Shown here piece after piece: positions 9,689 through 18,646 of a DNA stretch of 64,000 nt (positions within the stretch are counted from its first letter, which is position 1; each line of letters begins with the position of its first letter). The translations under genes and the position numbers were made by a program. Source of the DNA: Streptomyces venezuelae (lineage in GTDB: Bacteria > Actinomycetota > Actinomycetes > Streptomycetales > Streptomycetaceae); assembly GCF_008642355.1 (NCBI RefSeq), contig NZ_CP029193.1, positions 1,450,001-1,514,000 on the forward strand, read 5' to 3'. Below the pieces are notes generated by a model, which had not been told where the DNA came from, searched no databases, and was given only the letters and a program-made list of their open reading frames with translations.

Positions 9689-10360
9689 GTGGCCATCCGC
9701 GTCCTACTGGTCGATGACCAGCCGCTGTTGCGCACCGGGTTCCGGATGATTCTGGAGGCCGAGCAGGACATCGCGGTCGTCGGCGAGGCCGGAGACGGCC
9801 TGCAGGCTCAGGATCAGGTGCGGGCGTTGCAGCCCGATGTGGTCCTCATGGACATCCGTATGCCGCGGATGGACGGGGTCGAGGCGACGCGGCAGATCAC
9901 CGGTCCGGGCCGGGACGGTCCGGCGAAGGTGCTGGTTCTGACGACCTTCGACCTCGATGAGTACGTGGTGGAGGCGCTGCGCGCCGGTGCCAGCGGCTTC
10001 CTCCTGAAGGACGCCCCGGCGAACGAGCTGGTGCAGGCGATCCGGGTGGTCGCGGCGGGTGAGGCGATGCTGGCGCCGAGCATCACGCGTCGGCTCCTGG
10101 ACAAGTATTCGGCGCATCTGCCGTCGGGTGACGAGCCGGTGCCGGACACGTTGCACACGTTGACCGACCGTGAGGTCGAGGTACTGAAGCTGGTGGCCCG
10201 CGGCCTGTCGAACGCGGAGATCGCGGCGGACCTGTTCGTGAGCGAGACGACGGTGAAGACGCACGTGGGTCATGTGCTGACGAAGCTGGGGCTGCGCGAC
10301 CGGGTGCAGGCCGCTGTGTACGCGTATGAGAGCGGTCTGGTGCGTCCCGGCGCGCAGTGA
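9689..10360 (+). CDS. NarL/FixJ-family response regulator (orphan)
   Basis: 223 residues. The receiver domain has the acidic pair D9-D10, phosphorylation site D55 (LMDIRMPRMDG) and a Lys near 105 (LLKDAP). A LuxR-type helix-turn-helix lies near residues 160-215 (LTDREVEVLKLVARGLSNAEIA). The start is GTG at 9689 with GGAGAG upstream. No histidine kinase is adjacent, so its input must come from elsewhere or it may work without phosphorylation. It follows the RecB-like gene by 15 bp and ends at a strong bidirectional terminator. Confidence 0.92.
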   Translation: MAIRVLLVDDQPLLRTGFRMILEAEQDIAVVGEAGDGLQAQDQVRALQPDVVLMDIRMPRMDGVEATRQITGPGRDGPAKVLVLTTFDLDEYVVEALRAGASGFLLKDAPANELVQAIRVVAAGEAMLAPSITRRLLDKYSAHLPSGDEPVPDTLHTLTDREVEVLKLVARGLSNAEIAADLFVSETTVKTHVGHVLTKLGLRDRVQAAVYAYESGLVRPGAQ

Positions 10361-10395
10361 CGGTGACGCTGTCCCCGTCCGGGGTGTGAACGAGG

Positions 10396-10430
10396 AAGGG
10401 CGGCCGTCCCCCGAGGGGGCGGCCGCCCTT
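10396..10430. terminator. Bidirectional terminator between convergent genes
   Basis: A GC-rich hairpin (AAGGGCGGCCG... paired with ...CGGCCGCCCTT, one bulge) lies between the convergent response regulator and substrate-binding protein genes. Its ends give A and T flanks in both directions. Confidence 0.8.
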
Positions 10431-10447
10431 CGCCGTCGGTGGACGGC

Positions 10448-12034
10448 TCAGCCCTTGCTGATCTCCCAGAAGCGGAAGACGGTCGAGGCGTCGAGGCAGG
10501 ACTCCAGGCCGTAGACGCTGTCGCGGACGACGGCGTACTGCTTGGCCTGCCAGACCGGCAGGATGGGCAGCTGTTCGGCGACGATGTCCTGGAGGCGGCC
10601 GTACTGCTTGTCGGTCTTGGTGCGGTCGCTCTCGGTGGCGGTGCCCGGGATGATCTTCGAGGTGATGGTGGGGTTCTCGAAGTGGTTGCCGAGGACGTTG
10701 CCCTTGCCGAAGAACGGCTGGGTGAAGTTGTCGGCGTCGGGGTAGTCGGGGACCCATCCCTTGACGTAGACGCCGTACTTGCCGGCTTCGATGTCCTTCT
10801 CGTACTGCTCGAAGGCGACGGACTTCACGTCGGCGTCGAAGAGGCCGGAGGCGTTGAGCTGCTTGGCGATGGCCCGCAGTTCCTGGTCGGTGGCCGGGCC
10901 GTAGCGGGTGGGCGTCGACCAGAGGGTGAGCTTGACCTTGCCCTCGACGCCGTCGGCGCGGAGCGCGGCGGCGGCCTTGGCGCGCTGCGGGCGGGCGCCG
11001 TAGGTGTCGAAGAAGGCGGTGTTGTGGCCGCCGATACCGGCGGGGACGATCGAGTACAGCGGCGTGGCCGTGTCCTGGTAGACCTCCTTGACCAGGGCGT
11101 CGCGGTCCAGGAGGTAGGCCATGGCCTTGCGGACGCCGAGCTTGCCGGCGACGGGGTCCTTCATGTTGAAGACCAGGTGCTGCACCTCCGCGCTGGTGCC
11201 CTCGACGATGTCGACGTCCTGGCCTGCCTTGGAGGTGTCCTGCTCGATGTCGGCGATGTCGGCGGCGGCGAGGCCTCGGTAGGCCACGTCGATCTTGCCG
11301 TCGAGGAGGGCCTGCTTGAGGCCCTTCTGGTCGCCGCGGAAGAACTTGAGGGAGATGCCGTCGTTCTTCGTCTTCGCGGTGCCCTTGTACTCGGAGTTGA
11401 CGGAGAAGACCGCCTGCTCCTTGCTGAACGAGTCCAGCCTGTACGGTCCGGAGCCGACGGCCTTGCCGTCCTCGCGGAGCCGGTTCATGTCGTACTCGGT
11501 GTGGTCCACGATCGAACCGGCGCCCGAGGCGATCTTGCTGGGGAAGGTCGCGTCGGAGTACTTCAGCTTGAAGACGACGGTCTTGGCGTCGGGCGTCTGC
11601 ACCTGGTCGAGCATCGGGAACATCAGCGCGGGGCCGTCGTCGTCGTTGATCTTCCGCATGCGGTCGAAGGAGAACTTGACGTCCTTCGAGGTGAGCGCGT
11701 TGCCGTTGCTGAACTTCAGCCCGTCACGCAGCTCGCACTTGAAGACCTTCGCCTCCGTGTCGGTGAAGCCGCACTCCTCGGCGGCCTCCGGCTCGGGCTC
11801 GGTGGCGCCCTTGGGGAAGCTGAGGAGCGACTGGAAGACGTTGTTGAACAGGAGCCAGGAGCCGGGGTCGTAGCCGGATGCCGGGTCGGTGGCGAGGACG
11901 TCGTCGGACATCCCCATCACTACCGCGTCGCCCGTGTCCCCCGCACCGCCCGATTCCGTGCCGCAGCCGGTCAGCAGGGCGGCGGCCAGCCCTCCCGTGA
12001 GGGGAAGGGCCAGCCACTGGTTACGACATTTCAC
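10448..12034 (-). CDS. Oligopeptide-type ABC substrate-binding lipoprotein (copy 1)
   Basis: 528 residues, family 5 extracellular solute-binding protein (DppA/OppA type). The signal peptide ends in lipobox LLTGC with the lipidated Cys at 24. FSNGNALTSKDVKFSFDRM and VRKAMAYLLDRDAL are typical of the family. It should bind peptides or nickel-like ligands outside the membrane and deliver them to an ABC importer. No permease or ATPase gene is adjacent. It lies 60 bp downstream of a related paralogue, so the pair arose by tandem duplication and divergence. Confidence 0.9.
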   Translation of the reverse strand: MKCRNQWLALPLTGGLAAALLTGCGTESGGAGDTGDAVVMGMSDDVLATDPASGYDPGSWLLFNNVFQSLLSFPKGATEPEPEAAEECGFTDTEAKVFKCELRDGLKFSNGNALTSKDVKFSFDRMRKINDDDGPALMFPMLDQVQTPDAKTVVFKLKYSDATFPSKIASGAGSIVDHTEYDMNRLREDGKAVGSGPYRLDSFSKEQAVFSVNSEYKGTAKTKNDGISLKFFRGDQKGLKQALLDGKIDVAYRGLAAADIADIEQDTSKAGQDVDIVEGTSAEVQHLVFNMKDPVAGKLGVRKAMAYLLDRDALVKEVYQDTATPLYSIVPAGIGGHNTAFFDTYGARPQRAKAAAALRADGVEGKVKLTLWSTPTRYGPATDQELRAIAKQLNASGLFDADVKSVAFEQYEKDIEAGKYGVYVKGWVPDYPDADNFTQPFFGKGNVLGNHFENPTITSKIIPGTATESDRTKTDKQYGRLQDIVAEQLPILPVWQAKQYAVVRDSVYGLESCLDASTVFRFWEISKG

Positions 12035-12094
12035 GTACGTGCCTTTGTTGGTGTGATCGTTCGCTGGAACTTGAGTGCCCTCGGGGTGCGGGGG

Positions 12095-13702
12095 TCAGCC
12101 GCTGACGCCGCGGCCGAGCTCCCACAGCTGGAGGTTCGAGGAGGAGTTGAGGGCCCACTCGATGCCGGTGATGTCGTCGCGCGCGGCGATGTACTGCTTG
12201 CCCTGCCAGAGCGGGAGCACCGGGACGTCGTCGGCGACGATGTCCTGGATCTTGCGGATGCTCTTGGAGGCGGCGAGCCGGTCGGCCTCGCGGCGGGACA
12301 TCGGGATCAGCTGGTCGTTGATCGTGTCATTGACGTACGGCGAGCCGAGGAAGTTGTCCTTGTCGAGGAACGGCGCGAGGAAGTTGTCGGCGTCGGGGAA
12401 GTCGGGGAACCAGCCCATGCCGTACGCCGCGTACTTGCCGTCGCGCTCGGCGGCGCGGAAGGTGTTCCACGGCACGCCCTTGACCGACACGTCGAACAGG
12501 CCGGAGTCGTTCAGCTGCTTCTGCAGCAGCTCGAACTCTTTCTTCGTGCCGGGGCCGTAGTGGTCGGTCGTGTAGTGCAGGGTCATCTTCACCGGCGTGG
12601 AGATGTTGGCCTTGTTGAGCAGGGAGCGGGCCTTGGCGGTGCTCGGGTTGCCGTACTTGTTGAAGAACGAGTTGGCGTGCCCGGTGATGGTGGAGGGCAC
12701 CAGCGAGTACAGCGGGTCGGCCGTCGAGCCGTACACCGAGGAGGCGAGCGCGCCGCGGTCGACGAGCTGCGCGATGGCCTGGCGGACGGCCTTGTTCTTG
12801 GCCATGGGGGCGTCGGTGTTGAAGGCGAGGTAGCGGATCTCCAGGCCCTGCATGTCGACGAGGTCGATCTTCTTGCTCGTGGAGGCGTCGAGCTCCTTGA
12901 CCTGCTCGGGCGACATGGTGCGCGTCATCAGGTCGATGTCGCCGTCCTCGAGCGCCTTGCCCATGGCCTCGGTGTCGGTGAAGTTGCGGAGCTCCACCTT
13001 GTCGCTCTGGATCTTGAACCCACCCTTGTAGTGGGGGTTCTTGGTGAACACCGTCTTGACGAGACGGTTGTCCTCGACCTTCTGCTCGGCTTTGTAGGGG
13101 CCGGAGCCATCGACCTCGAAGCCGTCGCGCAGCTTGTTCTTGCTGTAGTGCTCCTTGCTGATGATGCCCGCGGTGGGGGTCGCCAGCTTGAAGGGGAACG
13201 TCGCGTCGGGGGTCTTGAGGTGGAAGACGATGTCGCGGTCGCCCTGGACCTCGATCTCGTCGACGTTGGAGACCAGACCGTCGGAGCCGCTGGGGTCCTT
13301 GATCTTGATGTCGCGGACGCGCTCGATGGAGAACTTCACATCGGCGGCCGTCAGCGGCTTGCCGTCGGAGAACTTCAGCCCCTTGCGCAGGGTGCAGGCG
13401 TACCGCTCGTTGCCGGTGTCGGTGAAGCCGCACTGCTCGGCCGCCTCGGGCTGCGGGTCGCCGCCGCCGCGCGGCATGCCCATCAGCGTCTGGACGGTCT
13501 GGCGCAGGACGTTCCAGGAGCCCGCGTCGTAGGCGTACGCCGGGTCGAAGGGGGCCGGTACTTCCTTCGAGATGGCGAACGTGTCCGTGGTGCCGACCGC
13601 GATCGGATTGTCGCCGTCGCCGCCGTCGGAGCCACCGCACGCGGCGAGCGCGGGGGCGAGCAGACCTATGACTGCCGGCAGCACCAAAGTCTTGCGGTTC
13701 AT
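12095..13702 (-). CDS. Oligopeptide-type ABC substrate-binding lipoprotein (copy 2)
   Basis: 535 residues, paralogue of the gene downstream. The lipobox ALAAC puts the lipidated cysteine at residue 22. The same fold landmarks occur (FSDGKPLTAADVKFSIERV, VRQAIAQLVDRGAL). The ATG at 13702 is chosen because GGAGAAC precedes it and it starts directly with the signal peptide; longer readings add an arginine-rich non-signal stretch. Like copy 1 it has no transporter partner nearby. Both end in a conserved pattern (LPLWQGKQYIAARDDI here, LPVWQAKQYAVVRDSV in copy 1). Confidence 0.9.
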   Translation of the reverse strand: MNRKTLVLPAVIGLLAPALAACGGSDGGDGDNPIAVGTTDTFAISKEVPAPFDPAYAYDAGSWNVLRQTVQTLMGMPRGGGDPQPEAAEQCGFTDTGNERYACTLRKGLKFSDGKPLTAADVKFSIERVRDIKIKDPSGSDGLVSNVDEIEVQGDRDIVFHLKTPDATFPFKLATPTAGIISKEHYSKNKLRDGFEVDGSGPYKAEQKVEDNRLVKTVFTKNPHYKGGFKIQSDKVELRNFTDTEAMGKALEDGDIDLMTRTMSPEQVKELDASTSKKIDLVDMQGLEIRYLAFNTDAPMAKNKAVRQAIAQLVDRGALASSVYGSTADPLYSLVPSTITGHANSFFNKYGNPSTAKARSLLNKANISTPVKMTLHYTTDHYGPGTKKEFELLQKQLNDSGLFDVSVKGVPWNTFRAAERDGKYAAYGMGWFPDFPDADNFLAPFLDKDNFLGSPYVNDTINDQLIPMSRREADRLAASKSIRKIQDIVADDVPVLPLWQGKQYIAARDDITGIEWALNSSSNLQLWELGRGVSG

Positions 13703-14050
13703 GCTCGACGTTCTCCAGAGCTCTTGAATCCCGTGAATCCCGCAACGCGGGGTGTGGGTTGGTGGGGCACGGGGGGTGGGGCGATGTTCTCGCGACGAGA
13801 TTAGTCCGCACCAGACGAGCGTCGGAGGGCGCCTGAACCCGCAATCAATCACGCTGCGAAACCGGGCGTGGACACACTGATAACCCGACACCGGAAGGTT
13901 TCGTGCACGCTCCCATCAATCGGGACACAACGTCACGCCGCATCGGCCCCCGCAATCGCACACAGCACAGGCGGGCCCTGCTGTCGACCCTCGTTCGGGT
14001 GGGAAACGTCACACACCGAAACAGGGTTGGCGGTGAAACCGGCGGAGCTG
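13703..14050. other. Non-coding stretch upstream of the binding-protein pair
   Basis: 348 bp between the HAD phosphatase gene and the binding-protein pair. I see no gene. It must hold the promoter for the pair; a 13-bp palindrome TCTCG-CGA-CGAGA at 13788-13800 is the only clear symmetric site and could be an operator. A short CCCGC/GCGGG hairpin lies near 13738-13751. Confidence 0.5.
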
Positions 14051-14746
14051 TCAGAGGGTCATCAGGCCTTGCAGGAAAGGCAGGTTGACGTGTTCGAGGG
14101 ACGGAACGACCGTGCGGCCCGCGACGGCGGGGATGGGGGCGACCGACGGCACGGCCACCACGCGGCAGCCCGCGGCCTCGGCGGAGGCGACGCCGGTCGC
14201 GGTGTCCTCGATGACGGCGCATCTGGCGGGGTCCGCGCCGAGGCCCCGGGCCGCAAGGAGGTAGGGGTCGGGGTGCGGCTTGGTGCGGGCCACCTCGTCG
14301 CCCGCGACGGTGAGTTCGAAGTGGTGGGCGCCGATCGAGTCGAGGACGCGGTCGATGATGCGGCGGTGCGAGGCGGAGACCAGGGCCATCGGCACGCCGT
14401 GCGTGGCGAGTTCGGCGAGCAGGCGGGTGGCGCCCGGCATCAGTGGCAGGGAGCGGCTGATGCGGTTCTCGAATCCGTCGTTGAGCAGCACGGTGAGCTC
14501 GGGGACCGTGATGTCGGCGCCGGTGGCCTCGATGAGGAATCCGGCGCTGCGGGTCATGGGGCCGCCCACGACGACATCGCGCCAGGCCTCGTCGAGGGCG
14601 TGGCCCAGGGAGGCGAAGACCTCGACCTCGGCGTCCCACCAGAAGCCCTCGGTGTCGACGAGGGTGCCGTCCATGTCGAGGAGCACGCCCTGCAATGCGG
14701 AGCTTTCGGCCATTGGGGTGCCGAGCGCGGGAACCGTACTGGTCAT
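14051..14746 (-). CDS. HAD-superfamily sugar-phosphatase-like hydrolase
   Basis: 231 residues. The HAD motifs are in order: LLDMDGTLVDTEG (nucleophile Asp and general acid), VSASHRR (motif II), a Lys in TKPHPDPYL (motif III) and IEDTATGVASAEAAG (motif IV). The cap is the small helical C1 type seen in beta-phosphoglucomutases and sugar phosphatases. The ATG at 14746 has GGAAGGTG upstream. It lies 100 bp past the metH stop, on the same strand but beyond the metH terminator. The substrate is unknown. Confidence 0.85.
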   Translation of the reverse strand: MTSTVPALGTPMAESSALQGVLLDMDGTLVDTEGFWWDAEVEVFASLGHALDEAWRDVVVGGPMTRSAGFLIEATGADITVPELTVLLNDGFENRISRSLPLMPGATRLLAELATHGVPMALVSASHRRIIDRVLDSIGAHHFELTVAGDEVARTKPHPDPYLLAARGLGADPARCAVIEDTATGVASAEAAGCRVVAVPSVAPIPAVAGRTVVPSLEHVNLPFLQGLMTL

Positions 14747-14774
14747 GCGACCACACCTTCCATAAGGGACGAGA

Positions 14775-14813
14775 AGGCCGGTTGCCTCCTTCTTGCGGGA
14801 AGGCAACCGGCCT
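14775..14813 (-). terminator. Terminator after metH
   Basis: A perfect 13-bp stem (14775-14787 with 14801-14813) around a 13-nt loop, starting 34 bp after the metH stop and ending 29 bp before the HAD gene. Confidence 0.75.
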
Positions 14814-14846
14814 GCACTGGACCGACCAGTGTACGACTGCTCCGGA

Positions 14847-17800
14847 TCAGCGCGCGTTGAAATATTTCGCCTCGGGATGGTGGATGACGATCGCGTCGGT
14901 GGACTGCTCGGGGTGGAGCTGGAACTCCTCGGAGAGCTGTACGCCGATCCGCTCGGGCTGCAGGAGCTCGGCGATCTTGGCGCGGTCCTCCAGGTCGGGG
15001 CAGGCGCCGTAGCCGAGCGAGAAGCGTGCGCCGCGGTACTTCAGGGCGAACATGTCCTCCACGTCGGCGGGGTCCTCTCCCCCGAATCCGAGTTCGGCGC
15101 GCACTCGGGCGTGCCAGTACTCGGCGAGGGCTTCGGCGAGCTGGACGGACAGGCCGTGCAGTTCGAGGTAGTCGCGGTAGGAGTCGGCGGCGAACAGCTC
15201 CGCGGTCGCCTCGCCGATCTTCGAGCCGACGGTGACGACCTGCAGGCCCACCACGTCGGTCTCGCCGGATTCCTCGGGGCGGAAGAAGTCGGCCAGGCAC
15301 AGCCGGCGCCCGCGGCGCTGACGCGGGAAGGTGAAGCGGGTGCGCTCCGAACCGTCGTCGTTGAGGATGATCAGGTCGTCGCCCTTGGACACGCACGGGA
15401 AGTAGCCGTAGACGACGGCGGCTTCCAGGAGGTTCTTGGTCTGCAGCTCGTCCAGAAGACCGCGCAGGCGCGGGCGGCCCTCGCTCTCGACGAGCTCCTC
15501 GTACGTGGGTCCGTGGCCGGTGCGGGCCTGCTTGAGGCCCCACTGCCCCTTGAACAGGGCGCCCTCGTCGAGCCAGGAGGCGTACTCCTTGAGCTGAATG
15601 CCCTTGATGACGCGGGTGCCCCAGAACGGGGGCGTGGGCAGCGGATTGTCGACGGCCACGTCGGAGCGGGACGGGCCCTCGGGCTCCTCGACGGCGACCG
15701 GAGTGTCGCGCTTGGGCACGCGGCGCTGCTTGAGTTCGGGCAGGCGCGCGCCGGGCACGCCGCGTTTGACGGCGATGAGGGCGTCCATCAGCCGCAGGCC
15801 CTCGAACGCGTCGCGGGCGTAGCGGACTTCGCCTTCGTAGATCTCGTGCAGGTCCTGCTCGACATAGGCGCGGGTCAGGGCGGCGCCGCCGAGGATGACG
15901 GGATAGTCGGCGGCCATCTGGCGCTGGTTGAGCTCCTGAAGGTTCTCCTTCATGATCACCGTGGACTTCACCAGCAGCCCCGACATGCCGATGACATCCG
16001 CCTTGTGTTCGGCGGCGGCATCCAAAATCGCCGCGACCGGCTGCTTGATGCCGAGGTTGACGACGTTGTAGCCGTTGTTGGACAAGATGATGTCGACGAG
16101 GTTCTTGCCGATGTCATGCACGTCGCCGCGCACGGTGGCCAGCACGATGGTGCCCTTGCCCTCCGCACCCTCCACCTTCTCCATGTGCGGCTCCAGGTGC
16201 GCCACGGCCGTCTTCATGACCTCGGCGGACTGCAGCACGAACGGCAGCTGCATCTGCCCGGAGCCGAACAGCTCCCCGACCACCTTCATGCCCTCAAGCA
16301 AAGTGTTGTTGACGATGTCCAGCGCGGGGGTGTCCCGCAGGGCTTCGTCGAGATCGGCCTCCAGGCCGTTCTTCTCACCGTCGATGATGCGCCGCTGCAA
16401 CCGCTCCTCCAGCGGCAGCGCCAGCAGCTCCTCGGCCTTGCCCGCCTTCATCGACTTCGTCGAGACCCCCTCGAACAGCTCCATCAGCTTTTGCAGCGGG
16501 TCATAGCCCTCGGCGCGCCGGTCGTAGATCAGGTCGAGGGCGACCTTGACCTGCTCCTCCTCCAGACGCGCGATCGGCAGGATCTTCGAGGCGTGCACGA
16601 TCGCGGAGTCCAGCCCCGCCTTGACGCACTCGTCCAGGAACACGGAGTTCAAGACGACACGGGCGGCCGGGTTGAGGCCGAAGGAGATGTTGGACAGACC
16701 CAGCGTGGTCTGCACGTCGGGGTGGCGCTTCTTCAGCTCACGGATCGCCTCGATGGTGGCGATCCCGTCACCCCGGGACTCTTCCTGACCGGTGCAGATG
16801 GTGAAGGTCAGCGTATCGATGAGAAGGTCCGACTCCTGGATGCCCCAGTTACCGGTCAGATCGGCGATCAGGCGCTCGGCGATGGCGACCTTGTGCTCGG
16901 GCGTGCGGGCCTGGCCCTCCTCGTCGATGGTCAGCGCGATCAGCGCCGCCCCGTGCTCCTTGGCCAGCGCGGTCACCTTCGCGAAGCGGGACTCCGGACC
17001 GTCCCCGTCCTCATAGTTGACGGAGTTGATCACCGCACGCCCGCCCAGCTTCTCCAGACCCGCCTGGATGACCGGCACCTCGGTGGAGTCCAGCACGATG
17101 GGCAGCGTGGAGGCAGTGGCGAACCGCCCGGCAAGTTCTTCCATGTCCGCCACCCCGTCGCGGCCCACATAATCCACACACAAGTCGAGCATGTGCGCGC
17201 CCTCACGGATCTGATCGCGCGCCATCTCCACACAGTCGTCCCAGCGCCCCTCCAGCATCGCCTCACGGAACTTCTTCGACCCATTGGCGTTGGTCCGCTC
17301 CCCGATCGCCAGGTACGAGGTGTCCTGCCGGAACGGGACAGTCTGGTACAGCGACGCGGCGCCCGGCTCGGGGCGCGGGTCGCGCGGGGCCGTCTCGACA
17401 CCCCGGACGCGCTCCACGACCTGGCGCAGGTGCTCCGGCGTCGTGCCACAGCAGCCGCCGACCAGGGAGAGCCCGTAGTCGCGCACGAAGCTCTCCTGCG
17501 CGTCCGCCAGCTCGGAGGCCGACAGGGGGTAGTGGGCGCCGTCCTTGCCGAGGACGGGGAGGCCCGCGTTCGGCATGCAGGAGAGCGGGATGCGGGAGTG
17601 GCGGGCGAGGTAGCGCAGGTGCTCGCTCATCTCGGCCGGGCCCGTGGCGCAGTTCAGGCCGATCATGTCGATGCCCAGCGGCTCAAGGGCGGTGAGCGCG
17701 GCGCCGATCTCGGAGCCCAGGAGCATGGTGCCGGTCGTCTCGACGGTGACCGAGCAGATCAGCGGGAGGTTCGCGCCGGTGGCGTCCAGGGCGCGGCGGG

Positions 17801-18380
17801 CGCCGAGGATGGCGGCCTTGGTCTGCAGGAGATCCTGGGTGGTCTCCACCAGGAGTGCGTCGGCGCCGCCGGCGATCATGCCTTCGGCGTTGGTCTGGTA
17901 GGCGTCGCGCAGGACGGTGTACGGGGCGTGGCCGAGGGTCGGCAGCTTGGTGCCGGGGCCCATCGAGCCGAGGACCCAGCGCTGCTGTCCGGTGGAAGCG
18001 GTGAACTCGTCGGCGACCTCGCGGGCGATGCGGACGCCGGCCTCGGAGAGTTCGAAGTTGCGGTCGGCGATGTCGTACTCGCTGAGTGCCGCGAAGTTCG
18101 CGCCGAAGGTGTTGGTCTCCACGCAGTCCACGCCGACGGCGAAGTACTCCTCGTGCACGGAGCGCACGATGTCGGGGCGGGTGACGTTGAGGATCTCGTT
18201 GCAGCCCTCGAGCTGCTGGAAGTCGTCGAGCGTGGGGTCCTGCGCCTGGAGCATGGTGCCCATCGCGCCGTCGGCCACCACCACGCGGGTGGCGAGGGCC
18301 TCGCGGAGGGCGTCGGCTCGGGTCCTGCTGTCGGACGAGACAGGCGTGGGCTGCGACGACGGGGTCGGCGACGAGGCCAT
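14847..18380 (-). CDS. metH: Cobalamin-dependent methionine synthase
   Basis: 1177 residues. It moves a methyl group from methyltetrahydrofolate to homocysteine through cobalamin. Modules in order: homocysteine domain (about 30-330) with zinc cysteines in GLNCATG and GGCCGTTP; pterin domain (about 350-620); helical cap and B12 domain with DVHDIGKN, whose His near 754 is the cobalt ligand; and the reactivation domain (about 930-1177). The ATG at 18380 has GGGAGC upstream. It is divergent from gylR. The leader holds symmetric sequence but no riboswitch I can name. Confidence 0.95.
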   Translation of the reverse strand: MASSPTPSSQPTPVSSDSRTRADALREALATRVVVADGAMGTMLQAQDPTLDDFQQLEGCNEILNVTRPDIVRSVHEEYFAVGVDCVETNTFGANFAALSEYDIADRNFELSEAGVRIAREVADEFTASTGQQRWVLGSMGPGTKLPTLGHAPYTVLRDAYQTNAEGMIAGGADALLVETTQDLLQTKAAILGARRALDATGANLPLICSVTVETTGTMLLGSEIGAALTALEPLGIDMIGLNCATGPAEMSEHLRYLARHSRIPLSCMPNAGLPVLGKDGAHYPLSASELADAQESFVRDYGLSLVGGCCGTTPEHLRQVVERVRGVETAPRDPRPEPGAASLYQTVPFRQDTSYLAIGERTNANGSKKFREAMLEGRWDDCVEMARDQIREGAHMLDLCVDYVGRDGVADMEELAGRFATASTLPIVLDSTEVPVIQAGLEKLGGRAVINSVNYEDGDGPESRFAKVTALAKEHGAALIALTIDEEGQARTPEHKVAIAERLIADLTGNWGIQESDLLIDTLTFTICTGQEESRGDGIATIEAIRELKKRHPDVQTTLGLSNISFGLNPAARVVLNSVFLDECVKAGLDSAIVHASKILPIARLEEEQVKVALDLIYDRRAEGYDPLQKLMELFEGVSTKSMKAGKAEELLALPLEERLQRRIIDGEKNGLEADLDEALRDTPALDIVNNTLLEGMKVVGELFGSGQMQLPFVLQSAEVMKTAVAHLEPHMEKVEGAEGKGTIVLATVRGDVHDIGKNLVDIILSNNGYNVVNLGIKQPVAAILDAAAEHKADVIGMSGLLVKSTVIMKENLQELNQRQMAADYPVILGGAALTRAYVEQDLHEIYEGEVRYARDAFEGLRLMDALIAVKRGVPGARLPELKQRRVPKRDTPVAVEEPEGPSRSDVAVDNPLPTPPFWGTRVIKGIQLKEYASWLDEGALFKGQWGLKQARTGHGPTYEELVESEGRPRLRGLLDELQTKNLLEAAVVYGYFPCVSKGDDLIILNDDGSERTRFTFPRQRRGRRLCLADFFRPEESGETDVVGLQVVTVGSKIGEATAELFAADSYRDYLELHGLSVQLAEALAEYWHARVRAELGFGGEDPADVEDMFALKYRGARFSLGYGACPDLEDRAKIAELLQPERIGVQLSEEFQLHPEQSTDAIVIHHPEAKYFNAR

Positions 18381-18394
18381 GAAAGAGCTCCCTG

Positions 18395-18470
18395 GAGTGC
18401 GACGGCTGTCGGCTTTGCGTCCTCTGGCTGGAGGGCGCACTCGGTCAGGGTAGCCGGGACCATGGTCCCG
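18395..18470 (-). promoter_or_regulatory. metH leader with inverted repeats
   Basis: Between metH and gylR there is a 16-bp perfect palindrome (CGGGACCATGGTCCCG, 18455-18470). Closer to metH lies a pair of complementary arms GAGTGCG and CGCACTC about 40 bp apart. Either could be an operator or a folded mRNA leader. I could not match it to the SAH, SAM or cobalamin riboswitch consensus by eye. Confidence 0.4.
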
Positions 18471-18580
18471 TTGTGAAGTAGTCCACGGGACGGACGGGCG
18501 GGGCGGGGTTGGCCGGATCGGATCGTCGGGGTGGTCCTTGGGTACAGGACAGGCCGTCCGCGTATTAGCGGGAGGTCGAC

Positions 18581-18612
18581 AACGACCGATAGTGTTCAGC
18601 ATTGTCGAACGT
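18581..18612. promoter_or_regulatory. Putative GylR operator upstream of gylR
   Basis: The stretch contains ACCGATAG, then GTTC-A-GCATTGTC-GAAC, an imperfect dyad. The 12-mer GCATTGTCGAAC (18599-18610) recurs exactly upstream of glpF at 19655-19666, and ACCGATAG recurs at about 19559. Shared sites before a regulator and its target operon suggest GylR binding; this is inference. Confidence 0.55.
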
Positions 18613-18646
18613 GGATGGGTACCAGGGGACGGAGGTCGGGGCTGCG

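Noticed and set aside
10439..13804. 1121-codon plus-strand frame over the two binding-protein genes
   Set aside because: Antisense shadow. Both opposite-strand genes have lipoboxes, ribosome sites and family motifs.
14793..18476. 1227-codon plus-strand frame over metH
   Set aside because: Antisense to a complete MetH with all four modules.
18381..18646. SAM, SAH or cobalamin riboswitch before metH
   Set aside because: Symmetric sequence is present, but no class-specific core could be matched by eye.
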